Positions 23,303 to 32,833 are shown, counted from the first letter of the stretch. The stretch is 63,079 nt of DNA from Elusimicrobiota bacterium (GCA_030696455.1 JAUYSH010000028.1:1-63079), one strand, 5' to 3'. Made by a program: numbers and translations. Notes: a model not told the origin generated them from the letters alone.

Positions 23303-24502
23303 CTAGAGCTCCCCCCTCGTGAGGTCCCGATACGTCTCTCTGCGCCGCGCCAGCCTGGACTTCCCCCCGTCCACGAGCACCTCGGCGGCGCGAGGGCGGG
23401 AGTTGTACTGGCTGCTCATGGCGAAGCCGTAGGCCCCGGCCTTGAGCACGGCGAGAAGGTCCCCCCTCTCGAGGGGCGGCAGGGGCCTCTGGCGAGCGAG
23501 GAAGTCTCCCGACTCGCAGACGGGCCCCACGACGTCCGCCATGGTCTTTTTTCCTTTGCGGGGTGCCACGACCATCACGGGGTGCCAGGCGTCGTACAGC
23601 GCGGGCCTGGGCAGGTCCGTCATGGCCGCGTCGACGATGACGAAGCGCCGCTTCGAGGTGCGCTTACGGTAGAGCACCGCCGTCAGCAGCAGCCCGGCGT
23701 CGGCGACGAGATAGCGTCCCGGCTCGACGAGCAGCTCGAGCTCCGGCTGCCCCGCGAAGGCCGCTTCCAGGGTCTTCACGAGGGCGCGCGGGTCCAGAGG
23801 CCTCTCGTCCTTGTAGGTGATGCCCAGGCCCCCGCCCACGTCCGCGAAATCGAGCGGGATGCCTTGCGCCTTCAGGGAGGCCGCCAGACGCGCCACGGCG
23901 GCCGCCGCGCGCGCGTAGGGCGTCAGGGAGGTGATCTGCGAGCCGATGTGGCACTGGAGGCCCGTGACGCGCAGGCGACGGTCCTGGGCGGCGCGGCGGT
24001 ACAGCGCCAGCGCCTCCCCTGTCTCCACCCCGAACTTGTTCTCCGCCCTCCCGGTGGTGATGTGAGGGTGGGTCTTCGCGTTGATGTCGGGGTTCAGGCG
24101 TATGGAGACGGGAGCCCTCTTTCCCAGGCGACCGGCGACGCGCGCGAGCGCGTCGAGCTCCTCGGACGACTCCACGTTGAAGGCCTTCACGCCGGCGCGG
24201 AGTCCGGCGGTCATCTCCGCCTCGGTCTTTCCGACGCCGGAGAACACGACGCGCGACGGCCGGAATCCCGCGCGCAAGGCGCGCCCCAGCTCCCCGCCGG
24301 AAACGATGTCGGCGCCGGCGCCCTCGCGCGCGAGCACGGAGGCGACGGCCCGGCTCGAGTTGGCCTTCAGCGCGTAGCAGACGAGCGCGGGGCGGGTGAA
24401 GGCTCCCTGGAGGGCGCGGTAGCGGTCGCGCACGACGGCGGCGTCGTAGACGTACAGGGGGGTGCCGTAACGGCGCGCGAGCGCCGCGAGGAGCCCCTTC
24501 AC
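23303..24502 (-). CDS. lysA: Diaminopimelate decarboxylase
   Basis: 399 residues. Makes lysine from meso-diaminopimelate with PLP. The PLP lysine is K46 (CYALKANSS); HIGSQI (185-190), DVGGGLGI (221-228), EPGRYLVADAG (260-270) and the active-site CESGD (329-333) are all intact. The start is the GTG at 24502, which overlaps the upstream stop as GTGA; the open frame continues further back but only into the neighbour gene's repeats. Partner enzyme DapB is encoded at 48962. Confidence 0.93.
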   Translation of the reverse strand: MKGLLAALARRYGTPLYVYDAAVVRDRYRALQGAFTRPALVCYALKANSSRAVASVLAREGAGADIVSGGELGRALRAGFRPSRVVFSGVGKTEAEMTAGLRAGVKAFNVESSEELDALARVAGRLGKRAPVSIRLNPDINAKTHPHITTGRAENKFGVETGEALALYRRAAQDRRLRVTGLQCHIGSQITSLTPYARAAAAVARLAASLKAQGIPLDFADVGGGLGITYKDERPLDPRALVKTLEAAFAGQPELELLVEPGRYLVADAGLLLTAVLYRKRTSKRRFVIVDAAMTDLPRPALYDAWHPVMVVAPRKGKKTMADVVGPVCESGDFLARQRPLPPLERGDLLAVLKAGAYGFAMSSQYNSRPRAAEVLVDGGKSRLARRRETYRDLTRGEL

Positions 24503-25524
24503 TTCTTCTTCGCCTCGGCGGCAGCCGCGGCCTTCGCGGCTTTCTCGGCGGCCCGCCGCTCTTTTTCGGCGGCGGCGTCGGCGGCCTTCTTGGCGGCGGC
24601 GGCGCGGCGCGTCGCTTCCTTGAGGGAGGCCTTGGCCTTCGCGTCGCCGGGCGCGGCCTTGAGCGCCAGCTCCCACGCGGCACGCGCCTCCTCCCACTTT
24701 CCGAGCTTCTGCGCGGCCATGGCGAGGCCCGTGGGCGCGCGCTGGGCATCGAGGCCGGGGAGAGCGTCCGGGCCGACCGCGATGAAATGATCATAGGCTT
24801 CCTGATACCGGCCGGCCTCGAGCGCGATCTGCCCGAGGTAGAAGTCCGACCGCCGGGCGTAATCGCCGCCCACGCTCTTCAGCGAGGCGAAGGAGGCCGC
24901 CGCCCGATCGACCAGCTTACCCCCCCAGAGGCTGAGGCCGAGGTTCTCCTCGATCAGCGGATCGGAAGGATCCTGGAACTTCAGCCGCTCGTACTCGCCG
25001 ACGGCATCGCGGAACAGGCCCATGCGATAATAGAGCTTCGCGGTCAGCATCCGCACTTCCTTGTCCTCCGGGTAGTGGCGCAGGAAGCGCCTGTACTCGG
25101 TGAGCGCAAAAGGCAGAAGCCCTTCTTCCTGATACATGATCCCGAGGCAGTAGAAGATGCGCGGATCGAGCGCGCCGAGCTCGCGCGCCTCCTCGAGGTC
25201 GCCGATCGCCTCGACATAATGCTCCCGTCCCTTCTCGAACTTCAGCGTGCCGAGCTCGACGAGCGCCGCGATGTCCTGCGGGTTGGCCCTGAGGCGCTCC
25301 TGCGCCGCCGCGATCTGCGAGGCGACCTGGGGAGGCGGCGGGAAGTCCGCCCGGCGCTTGGGCAAAGGCTTCTCCCGGAGCATGAAGATCAGCGCCCCGA
25401 ACAGCAGGACGATGACGACCCCCGCCGCGACGGCGACGGCCCGGGGGCTGAGCCAGCCGCCGGCCAAGGCCCAGGGGGACTTGACCGGCTTCAGGCGGGC
25501 ATCGTCGCCGACGCGCAAGGTCAC
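24499..25524 (-). CDS. Membrane-anchored TPR protein
   Basis: 341 residues from a GTG with GGAAGG upstream, overlapping the preceding stop (GTGA). Short cytoplasmic part, one transmembrane helix (AVAVAAGVVIVLLFGALIFML, about 29-49), then at least five TPR-like repeats (for example PRIFYCLGIMYQEEGLLPFA and DAVGEYERLKFQDPSDPLIE). The last 45 residues are an Ala/Lys/Glu helix, strongly charged and repetitive. It should present its repeats in the periplasm as a scaffold. Partners unknown; operon context is translation and wall/lysine synthesis. Confidence 0.72.
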   Translation of the reverse strand: MTLRVGDDARLKPVKSPWALAGGWLSPRAVAVAAGVVIVLLFGALIFMLREKPLPKRRADFPPPPQVASQIAAAQERLRANPQDIAALVELGTLKFEKGREHYVEAIGDLEEARELGALDPRIFYCLGIMYQEEGLLPFALTEYRRFLRHYPEDKEVRMLTAKLYYRMGLFRDAVGEYERLKFQDPSDPLIEENLGLSLWGGKLVDRAAASFASLKSVGGDYARRSDFYLGQIALEAGRYQEAYDHFIAVGPDALPGLDAQRAPTGLAMAAQKLGKWEEARAAWELALKAAPGDAKAKASLKEATRRAAAAKKAADAAAEKERRAAEKAAKAAAAAEAKKK

Positions 25525-26729
25525 CCTTCCTCATCCTCCGGCGACAGTATCTGGCCGAGCGTCAGGGGCGGCGGCGCCTTCATGTACTGCGCGACGCGCT
25601 TGCGGTCCTTGATCTCGTTGAACCGCGCCAGAGAGACGCGGACCTCGAACGCCTGCGAGTCGATGCCCGTGACGATGCCCGTGATCTCGTCGCCGAGCTT
25701 GTAGATCACGTCGGCGTCGCACTCCGCGGCGGGCGCGAAGGCGACCGTCTTCGGGTCCACCTGGAAGCGCACGCCGTGGGCGCCGACCTCGGTGATCTTG
25801 CCGCTGACCGTGGACTTGGGAGCGAACTTCTTGCGCATCGCGTCCGACGGATTCGGCTGAAGCTGCTTGATGCCGAGGTAGACGGGATCGCCGGCCTTCT
25901 CGGGCTTGGAGAGGACCTTGACCTTGAGCTTCTGGCCGCGCTCGAAGGCGCCGGGCTTCGCGGCGCCCCAGGCCATGTCGACGGGACGGACGGTGCCCTC
26001 GAGCCCGCCGATATCGATAAGAAGACCATCGGCGGAGACCCGGACGATGCGGCCGATCCGGACCTCTCCGCCCCGGAGCTCCTCCATGATCTTGACCTTG
26101 CGCTTGCCCGCCTCGTCCTCGAGGACGGCCTTGCGGGAGAGCACGAGCTGGCGCTTGGACTGATTGACTTCGATGACGAGGCAGCGCACGCCGGTCCCGA
26201 TCATCTTCTCGGGCTGGCGCACGGGGCGCAGGTCCGCGAGCGAAGAAGGCAGGAAGGCCTGAACGCCCTGGACGTCGACGATGAAGCCGCCCTTGACCGA
26301 GGATTTCACGATGCCGCGCACCCGCTGCTTCTCCGCGTGCGCCTTGGTCGCCATCTCCCAGCCGAGCTCGGTCTTCGCCTTGAGGTGGGAAAGCACCACG
26401 TGCCCGGCCTTGTTGCGCCCGCCCTGCTTGATGACGGGAACGCGCTGACCCGCCTGAGGCGCCGGCGCCTTCGGGTCCGCGAGGTCCGACACGAACTCGA
26501 CGAGCGGCACGGTGCCCTCGTTCTTCTCGCCCACATCGACGAGCACCGCGTCCTTGGTCACGGTGATGACCTTGACCCAGGCGACCTTCTTGTCGGCGAG
26601 CTTGTCCACCGTCGCCGACTGCTGAGCGAGGAGCGACTCCATCGTCTCTCCGCCGGTTTCGGCGGCGTCGCCCTCTTCGGGCTCCGCGGCTTCCCAGGCC
26701 TTCTCGTTCAAGTTCGTGTTCTGATCCAT
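25521..26729 (-). CDS. S1-domain RNA-binding protein (ribosomal protein S1-like)
   Basis: 402 residues. An acidic N-terminus of about 45 residues is followed by four S1 (OB-fold) repeats, e.g. VKVITVTKDAVLVDVGEKNE, VRGIVKSSVKGGFIVDVQGV (the best conserved, with AFLPSS following), IGRIVRVSADGLLIDIGGLE and VSGKITEVGAHGVRFQVD. Four repeats are fewer than the six of E. coli S1 but normal for many phyla. It sits after cmk and plsC, the classic neighbourhood of rpsA. AGGAGAGG precedes the ATG. It would bind mRNA at the 30S subunit; leaderless mRNAs, common in this window, do not need S1. Confidence 0.82.
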   Translation of the reverse strand: MDQNTNLNEKAWEAAEPEEGDAAETGGETMESLLAQQSATVDKLADKKVAWVKVITVTKDAVLVDVGEKNEGTVPLVEFVSDLADPKAPAPQAGQRVPVIKQGGRNKAGHVVLSHLKAKTELGWEMATKAHAEKQRVRGIVKSSVKGGFIVDVQGVQAFLPSSLADLRPVRQPEKMIGTGVRCLVIEVNQSKRQLVLSRKAVLEDEAGKRKVKIMEELRGGEVRIGRIVRVSADGLLIDIGGLEGTVRPVDMAWGAAKPGAFERGQKLKVKVLSKPEKAGDPVYLGIKQLQPNPSDAMRKKFAPKSTVSGKITEVGAHGVRFQVDPKTVAFAPAAECDADVIYKLGDEITGIVTGIDSQAFEVRVSLARFNEIKDRKRVAQYMKAPPPLTLGQILSPEDEEG

Positions 26730-26754
26730 AATCGGTACCTCTCCTAGTTTATCG

Positions 26755-27351
26755 TCAAAGCGAGTAGATTCTTTCCATCAACGCCTTAGCGTACGCCAGA
26801 CCGGTCTCCCGGTCCTCCGACTTCGGCGGCGCCAGCGGCGCGCCGATACGCACTTCCAAAGGGAATCTTCGCGGGAACTCGTCGGTGCCCAGCACGCGCA
26901 CCGGCACGACGGGCGCCCCCGTGCGGGCCGACAGGAAGGAGACCCCGGCCTTCGGAACGCGCTTCTCCCCGGGCTTGACGCGCGTGCCCTCCGGATAGAT
27001 GAACAAGGCCCCTCCCTTCCCGAGGATCTCGAGCGCGGCGCGCATCGCCGACGTCGCGTCGCCCTGACGGTCGATCGGGAACGACCCGGTCTCCCGCAGC
27101 CACCAGCCGAGGAGCGGCTTCTCGAACAGCTCCTTCTTGCCGATGCCGAACGGCCGGCGGCGGGACGCCACCGCCACGGCGACCAGCGGCGGATCGACGA
27201 GGCTCACGTGATTCGGAGAGAGGATGACCGGACCTTCGAGCGGGATGTTCTCCAGGCCCGTCACCTTGACGCCCCAGATCGCGGACAGCATGCCGCGGAC
27301 GACACCCTCCGACCAGAGCCGCATCGGGAAGTTGGCGTCGGCGGAGTTCAT
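26755..27351 (-). CDS. plsC: 1-acyl-sn-glycerol-3-phosphate acyltransferase
   Basis: 198 residues. Second acylation step of phosphatidic acid synthesis, at the inner membrane. NHVSLVDPP (HX4D) and FIYPEGTR are the catalytic and phosphate-binding motifs, and GAPVVPVRVLGT closes the family signature. Length is typical for short PlsC. It overlaps the end of cmk (ATGA). With plsY and gpsA at 12 kb, the window encodes three consecutive phospholipid steps. Confidence 0.9.
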   Translation of the reverse strand: MNSADANFPMRLWSEGVVRGMLSAIWGVKVTGLENIPLEGPVILSPNHVSLVDPPLVAVAVASRRRPFGIGKKELFEKPLLGWWLRETGSFPIDRQGDATSAMRAALEILGKGGALFIYPEGTRVKPGEKRVPKAGVSFLSARTGAPVVPVRVLGTDEFPRRFPLEVRIGAPLAPPKSEDRETGLAYAKALMERIYSL

Positions 27352-28055
27352 TTTCCACGGCCGTTCGCTTTCGCGCCCTTGCGGATGCGGCGCAGGATCT
27401 TGTCGGCGACCTGGTGCATCGTCAGCTTCGTCGAATCGATGACGAGAGCGTCGGGCGCCTGCTTCAAGGGGTTGATCTCGCGCTTGAGGTCGTTGAGGTC
27501 GCGCTTGAGGATCGCGGCGAGGATCTTGTCGCGGTCGGCTTCCTGCCCCGCGGCCTTGAGCTGGCGGTAGCGCCGGTCCGCGCGTTCTTCGGGCGACGCG
27601 TCGAGATAAATCTTCACGTCGGCGTCGGGGAACACGTTGGTCGTGATGTCACGTCCTTCCATCACGATCGAGCCGCCCTCGCCGAGGTCGCGCTGGAGTT
27701 TGGATAAAAATCTCCGTACGCCGGGATTTCCGGCGACCAGAGACGAGTTGACGCTCACCCGTTCTTCCCGGATCTGCTGGGTGACTCCGGTGCCGTTGAT
27801 GAAGGTCTTCAAGGTCGTGCCGGCGTCGTCGACGGGCTTAAACTCCCAATCGAGGGATTTCGCCAGAAGGAGTACCGCTTCGTTGTCGTTCAGATCGAGG
27901 CCGTCTTCAAGCGCCTTCCAGGTGAGAGCCCGATACATCTCACCCGTATTGATGAACTTGTAGCCGAGGCTCTTCGCCACAAGCCCGCCCACCGTGGACT
28001 TGCCCACCCCGGCGGGGCCGTCCATCGCGATCACCAGGCCCTTGCGTCTCGTCAC
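27348..28055 (-). CDS. cmk: Cytidylate kinase
   Basis: 235 residues from a GTG. Phosphorylates CMP and dCMP. P-loop GPAGVGKS at 13-20, FINTGEMYRALT, GRDITTNVFPDADVKIYLDAS and the LID-region RRYRQLKAAGQEAD are characteristic; VIDSTKLT precedes the C-terminus. The tail is basic (RRIRKGAKANGRGK). It overlaps hisC upstream and plsC downstream, both by 4 nt. Confidence 0.93.
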   Translation of the reverse strand: MTRRKGLVIAMDGPAGVGKSTVGGLVAKSLGYKFINTGEMYRALTWKALEDGLDLNDNEAVLLLAKSLDWEFKPVDDAGTTLKTFINGTGVTQQIREERVSVNSSLVAGNPGVRRFLSKLQRDLGEGGSIVMEGRDITTNVFPDADVKIYLDASPEERADRRYRQLKAAGQEADRDKILAAILKRDLNDLKREINPLKQAPDALVIDSTKLTMHQVADKILRRIRKGAKANGRGK

Positions 28056-29155
28056 GCGGGCACCTTGGCGAGAACGGTTTTGAGAGCGGCAAAAAGGGCC
28101 TTATTCTGCAGCGGCGTCCCGATCGAGATGCGGACGTGGTGCGGCAGGCCGTACTCATCGAGCGGGCGGATGATGACGCCCAGGCGGAGCAGCGCCTTGA
28201 ACAGCTCGCGCCCGGGAAGCGGCGAGCGGGCGAAAACGAAATTGACGGCCGATTCGCCGACGCCGAAGCCGAGCTCGCCCAGCATGCGCGCGACCACGAC
28301 CCGCTGCGCGTCATTGGCGGAAACCGCTCGCGTGACGAAGGCCTCGTCCTTGAGCGCCTCAAGGCAGGCCCGCTGAGCCGGGAGGTTCACGTTGAACGGC
28401 ATGCGGATGCGGTCGAGCCAGCCGATGATCTCGGGATCCGCGACGCCGTAGCCGACCCGGAGGCCGGCAAGACCGTAGGCCTTCGAGAAGGTGCGCATGA
28501 CGACGAGGTTGTCGTGCGCGCGGACCAGCCCGGGAAGGCTGTCCGGGTAGCCGGGGATGCAGCGCGCGTACTGGAAATAGGCCTCATCGAGGACGACGAG
28601 CGCGTTCTTGGGCGCCGCCGCGAGCAGGCCGGAGAGCTCCTCGAGAGTGTTGTAGGTCCCCGTCGGATTGTTCGGGTTGGCGACAAAAACCAATTTAGTC
28701 CGGGGGCTCGTGGCCTTGCCCATCAGCGCGAGATCGTGGGTCCAGTCGGTCATCGGCACCTCGATGACGCGGGCGCCCATCATCGAAGCCTGCTGCTTGA
28801 AGCGGATGAACGCGTGCTGGGAGACGACCACCTCATCCTCCGGATCGAGGAAGGCCTCGCACAGGAGGCGGATGATCTCGTCGGAGCCGTTGCCGACGAT
28901 CACCGACTCGGGCTCGACCTGGTGGAAGCGGGCGAGGCCTTCGCGCAGCTCGGGGCTCGTGCCCTCGGGATACAGGGCGAGCGCCTTCTCCGCCTTGCGG
29001 TAGGCGGCCATCGCGCGCGGCGACGCTCCGATGGGGTTCTCGTTGGATGCGAGCTTGACCACCGACTTCAGTCCCAGCTCGCGCTGGACGGAGGCGATGG
29101 ACTTTCCGGGCTGATACGGGAATACGTCGCGCAGGGCGCGTCGGGGTGCGATCAT
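28052..29155 (-). CDS. hisC: Histidinol-phosphate aminotransferase
   Basis: 367 residues starting at ATG 29155, which overlaps the pgeF stop. PLP-dependent transaminase of fold type I. KLASNENPIGASPRA, the VVLDEAYFQYA segment (Asp and Tyr at the cofactor) and TFSKAYGLAGLRVGYG with the Schiff-base lysine are present, and RISIGT near the end holds the carboxylate-binding Arg. Other histidine genes are absent, so a broader aromatic or histidinol-phosphate specificity cannot be excluded. Confidence 0.88.
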   Translation of the reverse strand: MIAPRRALRDVFPYQPGKSIASVQRELGLKSVVKLASNENPIGASPRAMAAYRKAEKALALYPEGTSPELREGLARFHQVEPESVIVGNGSDEIIRLLCEAFLDPEDEVVVSQHAFIRFKQQASMMGARVIEVPMTDWTHDLALMGKATSPRTKLVFVANPNNPTGTYNTLEELSGLLAAAPKNALVVLDEAYFQYARCIPGYPDSLPGLVRAHDNLVVMRTFSKAYGLAGLRVGYGVADPEIIGWLDRIRMPFNVNLPAQRACLEALKDEAFVTRAVSANDAQRVVVARMLGELGFGVGESAVNFVFARSPLPGRELFKALLRLGVIIRPLDEYGLPHHVRISIGTPLQNKALFAALKTVLAKVPA

Positions 29156-29898
29156 GCGGGCCTCCGGTCGAGCGACAAGAAGGCGAGCATCCGGGCCCCG
29201 TCTTTCTGACGGCGGAACGAGTGGTACGCGTCTTCGTTGGATAAGGTGCACGGCGCCGCGGGGCCGATCATGCGGGCGGGCACGCCCGCGGCCTCGAGCT
29301 GGCGGCGGGCGTCGGCGTCGAGATCTAGAAATATTTCGTTGCCAGTCCGCCGGAGAGAGGTCGCCGGGAACGAGTTCTCCACGTCTTCTCCGACATTGTA
29401 GACGTTGACGCTGATGTGAGGGCCGAACGCGGCCTGCAGCCGCGACGCCTTCGCTCCGCGCTCGACGAGAGCCGCCACCGCCTTCGCCGGCATCCCCGCG
29501 GCCATCCCCCGCCATCCGGCGTGGAACACGCCGCCGTACTTGCCGTCGTCGGTCCACAGATAAAGAGGCATGCAGTCGGCGACGTAGACGGCGACGCAGA
29601 GACCTTCGTCCCCGGGGCCCATGGTCCATCCATCGCCTTCGAGACCGTTCGCGGAATGGGCCGCGCGATGGATGGTCGTCCCGTGCACTTGTTTCAACAG
29701 CAACGGATCGGGCAGCTCGAGAACAGCGGATGCGGCGACCCGCTGGGACGCCTCTTTCATGGGGCCTTTCCGGCGAGTGGTGAATCCGTGCTTCAGCCCT
29801 AAAGCCGAAAGACGCGGCTCGAACAGGAAACCATCCCGTTCGATCCAGGCGCCGGCGGCGAGCGCCGAGTTAGACAGGGGCCTTCTCCTGATTCGCAA
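29152..29898 (-). CDS. pgeF: Peptidoglycan editing factor PgeF / YfiH-type purine nucleoside phosphorylase
   Basis: 248 residues by the longest frame, starting at a TTG inside the upstream gene (29-nt overlap). Family features: LLKQVHGTTIH, YVADCMPLYL (ADCxP metal site) and VFHAGWRG. Members act on purine nucleosides and, in E. coli, remove wrongly placed L-Ser from peptidoglycan precursors. The gene often lies near ftsZ, as here. The true start could lie about seven codons downstream, at a CTG, since AGGAG lies inside the present N-terminus. Confidence 0.85.
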   Translation of the reverse strand: MRIRRRPLSNSALAAGAWIERDGFLFEPRLSALGLKHGFTTRRKGPMKEASQRVAASAVLELPDPLLLKQVHGTTIHRAAHSANGLEGDGWTMGPGDEGLCVAVYVADCMPLYLWTDDGKYGGVFHAGWRGMAAGMPAKAVAALVERGAKASRLQAAFGPHISVNVYNVGEDVENSFPATSLRRTGNEIFLDLDADARRQLEAAGVPARMIGPAAPCTLSNEDAYHSFRRQKDGARMLAFLSLDRRPA

Positions 29899-30589
29899 GC
29901 GCCTTGGCCTTCATCGCGGGCGTGCGCCTCAGCGGGCGGACCCACTTCGTGAAGCTCGACGGCTTGAGCGAATACTCATGAACCATCCGCACGACTTCGC
30001 TCACGGGCTGGAACGTCTCCCACTTGATGCGCAGGATACGCACGCCCGCCTGCTCCATCTCGCCGATGAACTGATCGTAGTTCTCCTTCAGCATGCGCAG
30101 GTAATCGAGGCTGACCGCCGACTCCATCATGCGTCCGCGCGAGTTGATGCGCTTGATCGCGGTTTCCGGGCTGCAGTCGAGGTAGATCATGATCTGGGGG
30201 AACACCAGCTCGCGCAGGACCATGTTGTCGAAGAGGTCGAGGTAGGTGTTGTAGTCCATGTCCGTGATGATCTTATCGGGATGTTGGTTGAGCATGCGGG
30301 CGAAGATCGTGTCCTCCCAGATCGTGCGGTCCTGGACGACGCCCCGGATCTTCCCGAGGCTGATGCGGGTGACGAACTCCCGGTGCTGCCGGAAGCGGTG
30401 GTTGAGCAGCCACACCTGCATCATGGTGCCGTACTGCTTCATGTCCCCGTAGAAGGGCTCGAGATAGGGATTGCCGTCGACCTCTTCGAGGATGGGCTCG
30501 AAGTTGAGCGCGTTGGCAAGGTCCTGCGTCAGCGTCGACTTGCCGACTCCGATGGTTCCCGCGATTCCGATATAGCCTTCAGCGAACAT
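29870..30589 (-). CDS. Deoxynucleoside kinase (deoxyadenosine/deoxyguanosine type)
   Basis: 239 residues. P-loop GTIGVGKS at 11-18, a DRTIWEDTIFA segment (the DR[S/T] motif that reads the base and sugar), FPQIMIYLDCSPE, then the LID arginines in AIKRINSRGR. Phosphorylates deoxynucleosides for salvage. Substrate choice among dA, dG and dC cannot be fixed from sequence. The C-terminal ~35 residues are a basic extension (KWVRPLRRTPAMKAKAL). It follows pilT after 14 nt. Confidence 0.85.
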   Translation of the reverse strand: MFAEGYIGIAGTIGVGKSTLTQDLANALNFEPILEEVDGNPYLEPFYGDMKQYGTMMQVWLLNHRFRQHREFVTRISLGKIRGVVQDRTIWEDTIFARMLNQHPDKIITDMDYNTYLDLFDNMVLRELVFPQIMIYLDCSPETAIKRINSRGRMMESAVSLDYLRMLKENYDQFIGEMEQAGVRILRIKWETFQPVSEVVRMVHEYSLKPSSFTKWVRPLRRTPAMKAKALANQEKAPV

Positions 30590-30603
30590 GGTGAAAAACC
30601 TCT

Positions 30604-31683
30604 CTAGGCCGGCTTGATTTCCTGCTCGATGCCCCGCAGCGCGAGCTTCAGGTCGTCCGGGCTCGACGCGGCAGCGAGGACCTCGGCCTCGGTGGCGAGG
30701 CCGTCCTTGAACAGCTTGACCAGCGACTGGTTGAACGTGATCATCCCGTAGAACTGACCCTTCTGGAGGGCCTGAACGATATCGACGGACTTGTTGTCCT
30801 CGATCTGCTTGCGGACATGCGGCGTGTTGATGAGGATTTCCACGGCCGGAACTCGTCCGCCCTTAGTCGACGGCAGCAGACGCTGGCTGACGATCGCGCG
30901 CAGGCTCTCGGCGAGCTGGATGCGGATCAGCGGCTGCTGGTGCGGCGGGAACAGGTCGACGATGCGGCCGATGGTTTGGATCGCGTCCGTCGTGTGCAAG
31001 GTGCCGAAAACGAGATGGCCGGTCAGGGCCGCGGTGAGGGCCGCCTGGGTCGTCTCGAGGTCGCGCATCTCGCCGATCAGGATGACGTCGGGGTCCTGGC
31101 GCATCGCCATCTTGAGGCCGTCGGTGTACGTCGCCGTGTCCTCGCCGATCTCGCGCTGGCTGACGATCGCCTTCTTGTCCTTGTGCACGAACTCGATCGG
31201 GTCCTCGATCGTGATGATGTGCTCGGAGCGGTTCTCGTTGATGTAGTCGATCATCGCCGCCAGGGTCGAGGACTTGCCGGCGCCGGTGATGCCGGTGACG
31301 AGCACGAGGCCGCGGCTGTTGTCGGATATCTTCTTCAGCGTCGCGACGGGCAGGCGCAGGTCCTGCAAGGTCGGGATCTGGGTCGTGATGAAGCGCACGG
31401 CGAGGCAGAGCTTCTGGCGCTGCTTATACGCGTTGACGCGAAAGCGCGCGACGTCACCCGCCTGAAACGAGAAGTCGCATTCCCCCCGCTCCTCGAAGAT
31501 CTTCTGCGCGCGCGCCGGCGCGACCTGCTTGAGCATCGCCTCGACCTGATCGGCCGGTATGGGATCCGCAGCCGCCTGGATGAGCTCTCCATCGACACGG
31601 ATGTACGCGGGTCCGCCCGCGCGGACATGAAGGTCGCTGCCGTGCTTATTGACGAGGACTTGAAGCAGTTCTTGTAAAGTCAT
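30604..31683 (-). CDS. pilT: Twitching-motility ATPase PilT
   Basis: 359 residues. Retraction ATPase of type IV pili. An N-terminal PAS-like part (GSDLHVRAGGPAYIRVDGEL), Walker A GITGAGKSS at 131-139, Asp box (ITIEDPIEFVH), Walker B DVILIGEMRD at 199-208, His box (GTLHTTDA) and the C-terminal VPAVEILINTPHVRKQI are in order. No other pil gene is in the window. SD AGAGGT precedes the ATG. It lies 19 nt downstream of ftsZ inside the division operon. Confidence 0.93.
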   Translation of the reverse strand: MTLQELLQVLVNKHGSDLHVRAGGPAYIRVDGELIQAAADPIPADQVEAMLKQVAPARAQKIFEERGECDFSFQAGDVARFRVNAYKQRQKLCLAVRFITTQIPTLQDLRLPVATLKKISDNSRGLVLVTGITGAGKSSTLAAMIDYINENRSEHIITIEDPIEFVHKDKKAIVSQREIGEDTATYTDGLKMAMRQDPDVILIGEMRDLETTQAALTAALTGHLVFGTLHTTDAIQTIGRIVDLFPPHQQPLIRIQLAESLRAIVSQRLLPSTKGGRVPAVEILINTPHVRKQIEDNKSVDIVQALQKGQFYGMITFNQSLVKLFKDGLATEAEVLAAASSPDDLKLALRGIEQEIKPA

Positions 31684-31690
31684 TACCTCT

Positions 31691-31725
31691 GTTTCCTCAC
31701 TTTCACCGCAGTTTCCTCACTTTCA
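31691..31725. repeat. 20-bp-period direct repeat over the ftsZ stop codon
   Basis: The 15-mer GTTTCCTCACTTTCA occurs at 31691-31705 and 31711-31725. One copy encodes the last FtsZ residues and the other covers the stop codon and the ftsZ-pilT gap. Confidence 0.8.
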
Positions 31726-32833
31726 TGCGCAGGTAGGCGGGCTTGGTCCAGCGGTCCGTCTCGTTGAGGTTCTTGAGCAGCTGCGCGTCGGACGGTTCGG
31801 CCGCGTCCGCCGGCGAGGCGCGGCCGATCTGAGAGCGGCCGCCGGAGCGCATGATGCCGCGGGTGCGCTTCGACGGGAAGCCCGTCGCGATGACGGTCAC
31901 GCGGATCGCGTCGCCGAGAGATTCGTTGTAGACGTTGCCCATCTTGAAATTGACCTCGGGGCTGGCCGTGCCCTGGATCGTCGCCACGATCTCCTCGATC
32001 TCGGCGGTCTTCAACGTGGCCTGGCGGCCGGCGATGTTGACGATGAGGCCCTTCGCGCCGTCGATGACGACGTTCTCGAGCAACGGGGAGCTCATCGCCT
32101 CGCGGGCGGCGCTCAGCGCGCGGCCGGGGCCCGAGGCCTCGCCGATGCCGATGAGGGCCTCCCCCGCGTCCTTCATCACGGCGCGCAGGTCCATCATATC
32201 GAGGTTGATCAACCCCGGCACGGTGATCAGGTCCGAGATGGACTGGACCGACTTGCGCAGGACGTCGTCGGCGAGACGGAAGGCGCTCTCGTGGCTGCTG
32301 TCGGCGTCGATGACGTCGAAGAGCCGCTGGTTCGGGATGACGAGCAAGGTGTCGACCGACTGACGCATCTCCTGGATGCCCTGCTCGGCGATCGTGGTCC
32401 GGCGCAGCCCTTCGAAATCGAACGGCTTCGTGACGATGCCGACGGTCAAGGCGCCGAGCTCCTTGGCCAGGCGCGCGACGACGGGAGCGCCGCCGGTTCC
32501 GGTGCCGCCGCCCATGCCGGTGGTGACGAAGACCATGTCCGCGCCCTGAAGCACCTCGCGCAGCTGGCCCTCGCTCTCGAGCGCCGCCGCGCGGCCCTTG
32601 GCCGAGTCGCCGCCGACGCCGAGGCCGCGCGCCGACTGCTCGCCGAGCTGGATGCAGACGTGCGCCTGGCACTTGCGCAGCACCTGAGCGTCGGAGTTCG
32701 CGGCGATGAGCTCGGTGCCCGCCAGCCCCGCCTCCACCATGCGGTTGATGGCGTTGCAGCCCGCGCCGCCGACGCCGACGACCTTGATGACGGTGCGCTT
32801 TTCGTCGAAGTCTTCGGCGAGCTGGATGCGCAC
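31703..32833 (-). CDS. ftsZ: Cell-division protein FtsZ
   Basis: 376 residues from the GTG at 32833. This start is set by AGGAG 8 nt upstream and by the TAG/GTG overlap with ftsA; the longer frame would run into ftsA. Tubulin-like GTPase of the Z ring. [13 protein letters not shown] and the GGGTGTG loop (108-114) bind GTP; NSDAQ and the T7-like [11 protein letters not shown] segment are present. After a short linker the C-terminal peptide reads [13 protein letters not shown]: the conserved PAxLR core for FtsA binding followed by a basic end. A partial duplication borders the stop codon. Confidence 0.95.
   Translation of the reverse strand: MRIQLAEDFDEKRTVIKVVGVGGAGCNAINRMVEAGLAGTELIAANSDAQVLRKCQAHVCIQLGEQSARGLGVGGDSAKGRAAALESEGQLREVLQGADMVFVTTGMGGGTGTGGAPVVARLAKELGALTVGIVTKPFDFEGLRRTTIAEQGIQEMRQSVDTLLVIPNQRLFDVIDADSSHESAFRLADDVLRKSVQSISDLITVPGLINLDMMDLRAVMKDAGEALIGIGEASGPGRALSAAREAMSSPLLENVVIDGAKGLIVNIAGRQATLKTAEIEEIVATIQGTASPEVNFKMGNVYNESLGDAIRVTVIATGFPSKRTRGIMRSGGRSQIGRASPADAAEPSDAQLLKNLNETDRWTKPAYLRMKVRKLR

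Noticed and set aside
23282-24790. 502-codon plus-strand open frame opposite lysA
   Set aside because: lysA is certain by its active-site motifs; the antisense frame lacks any domain.
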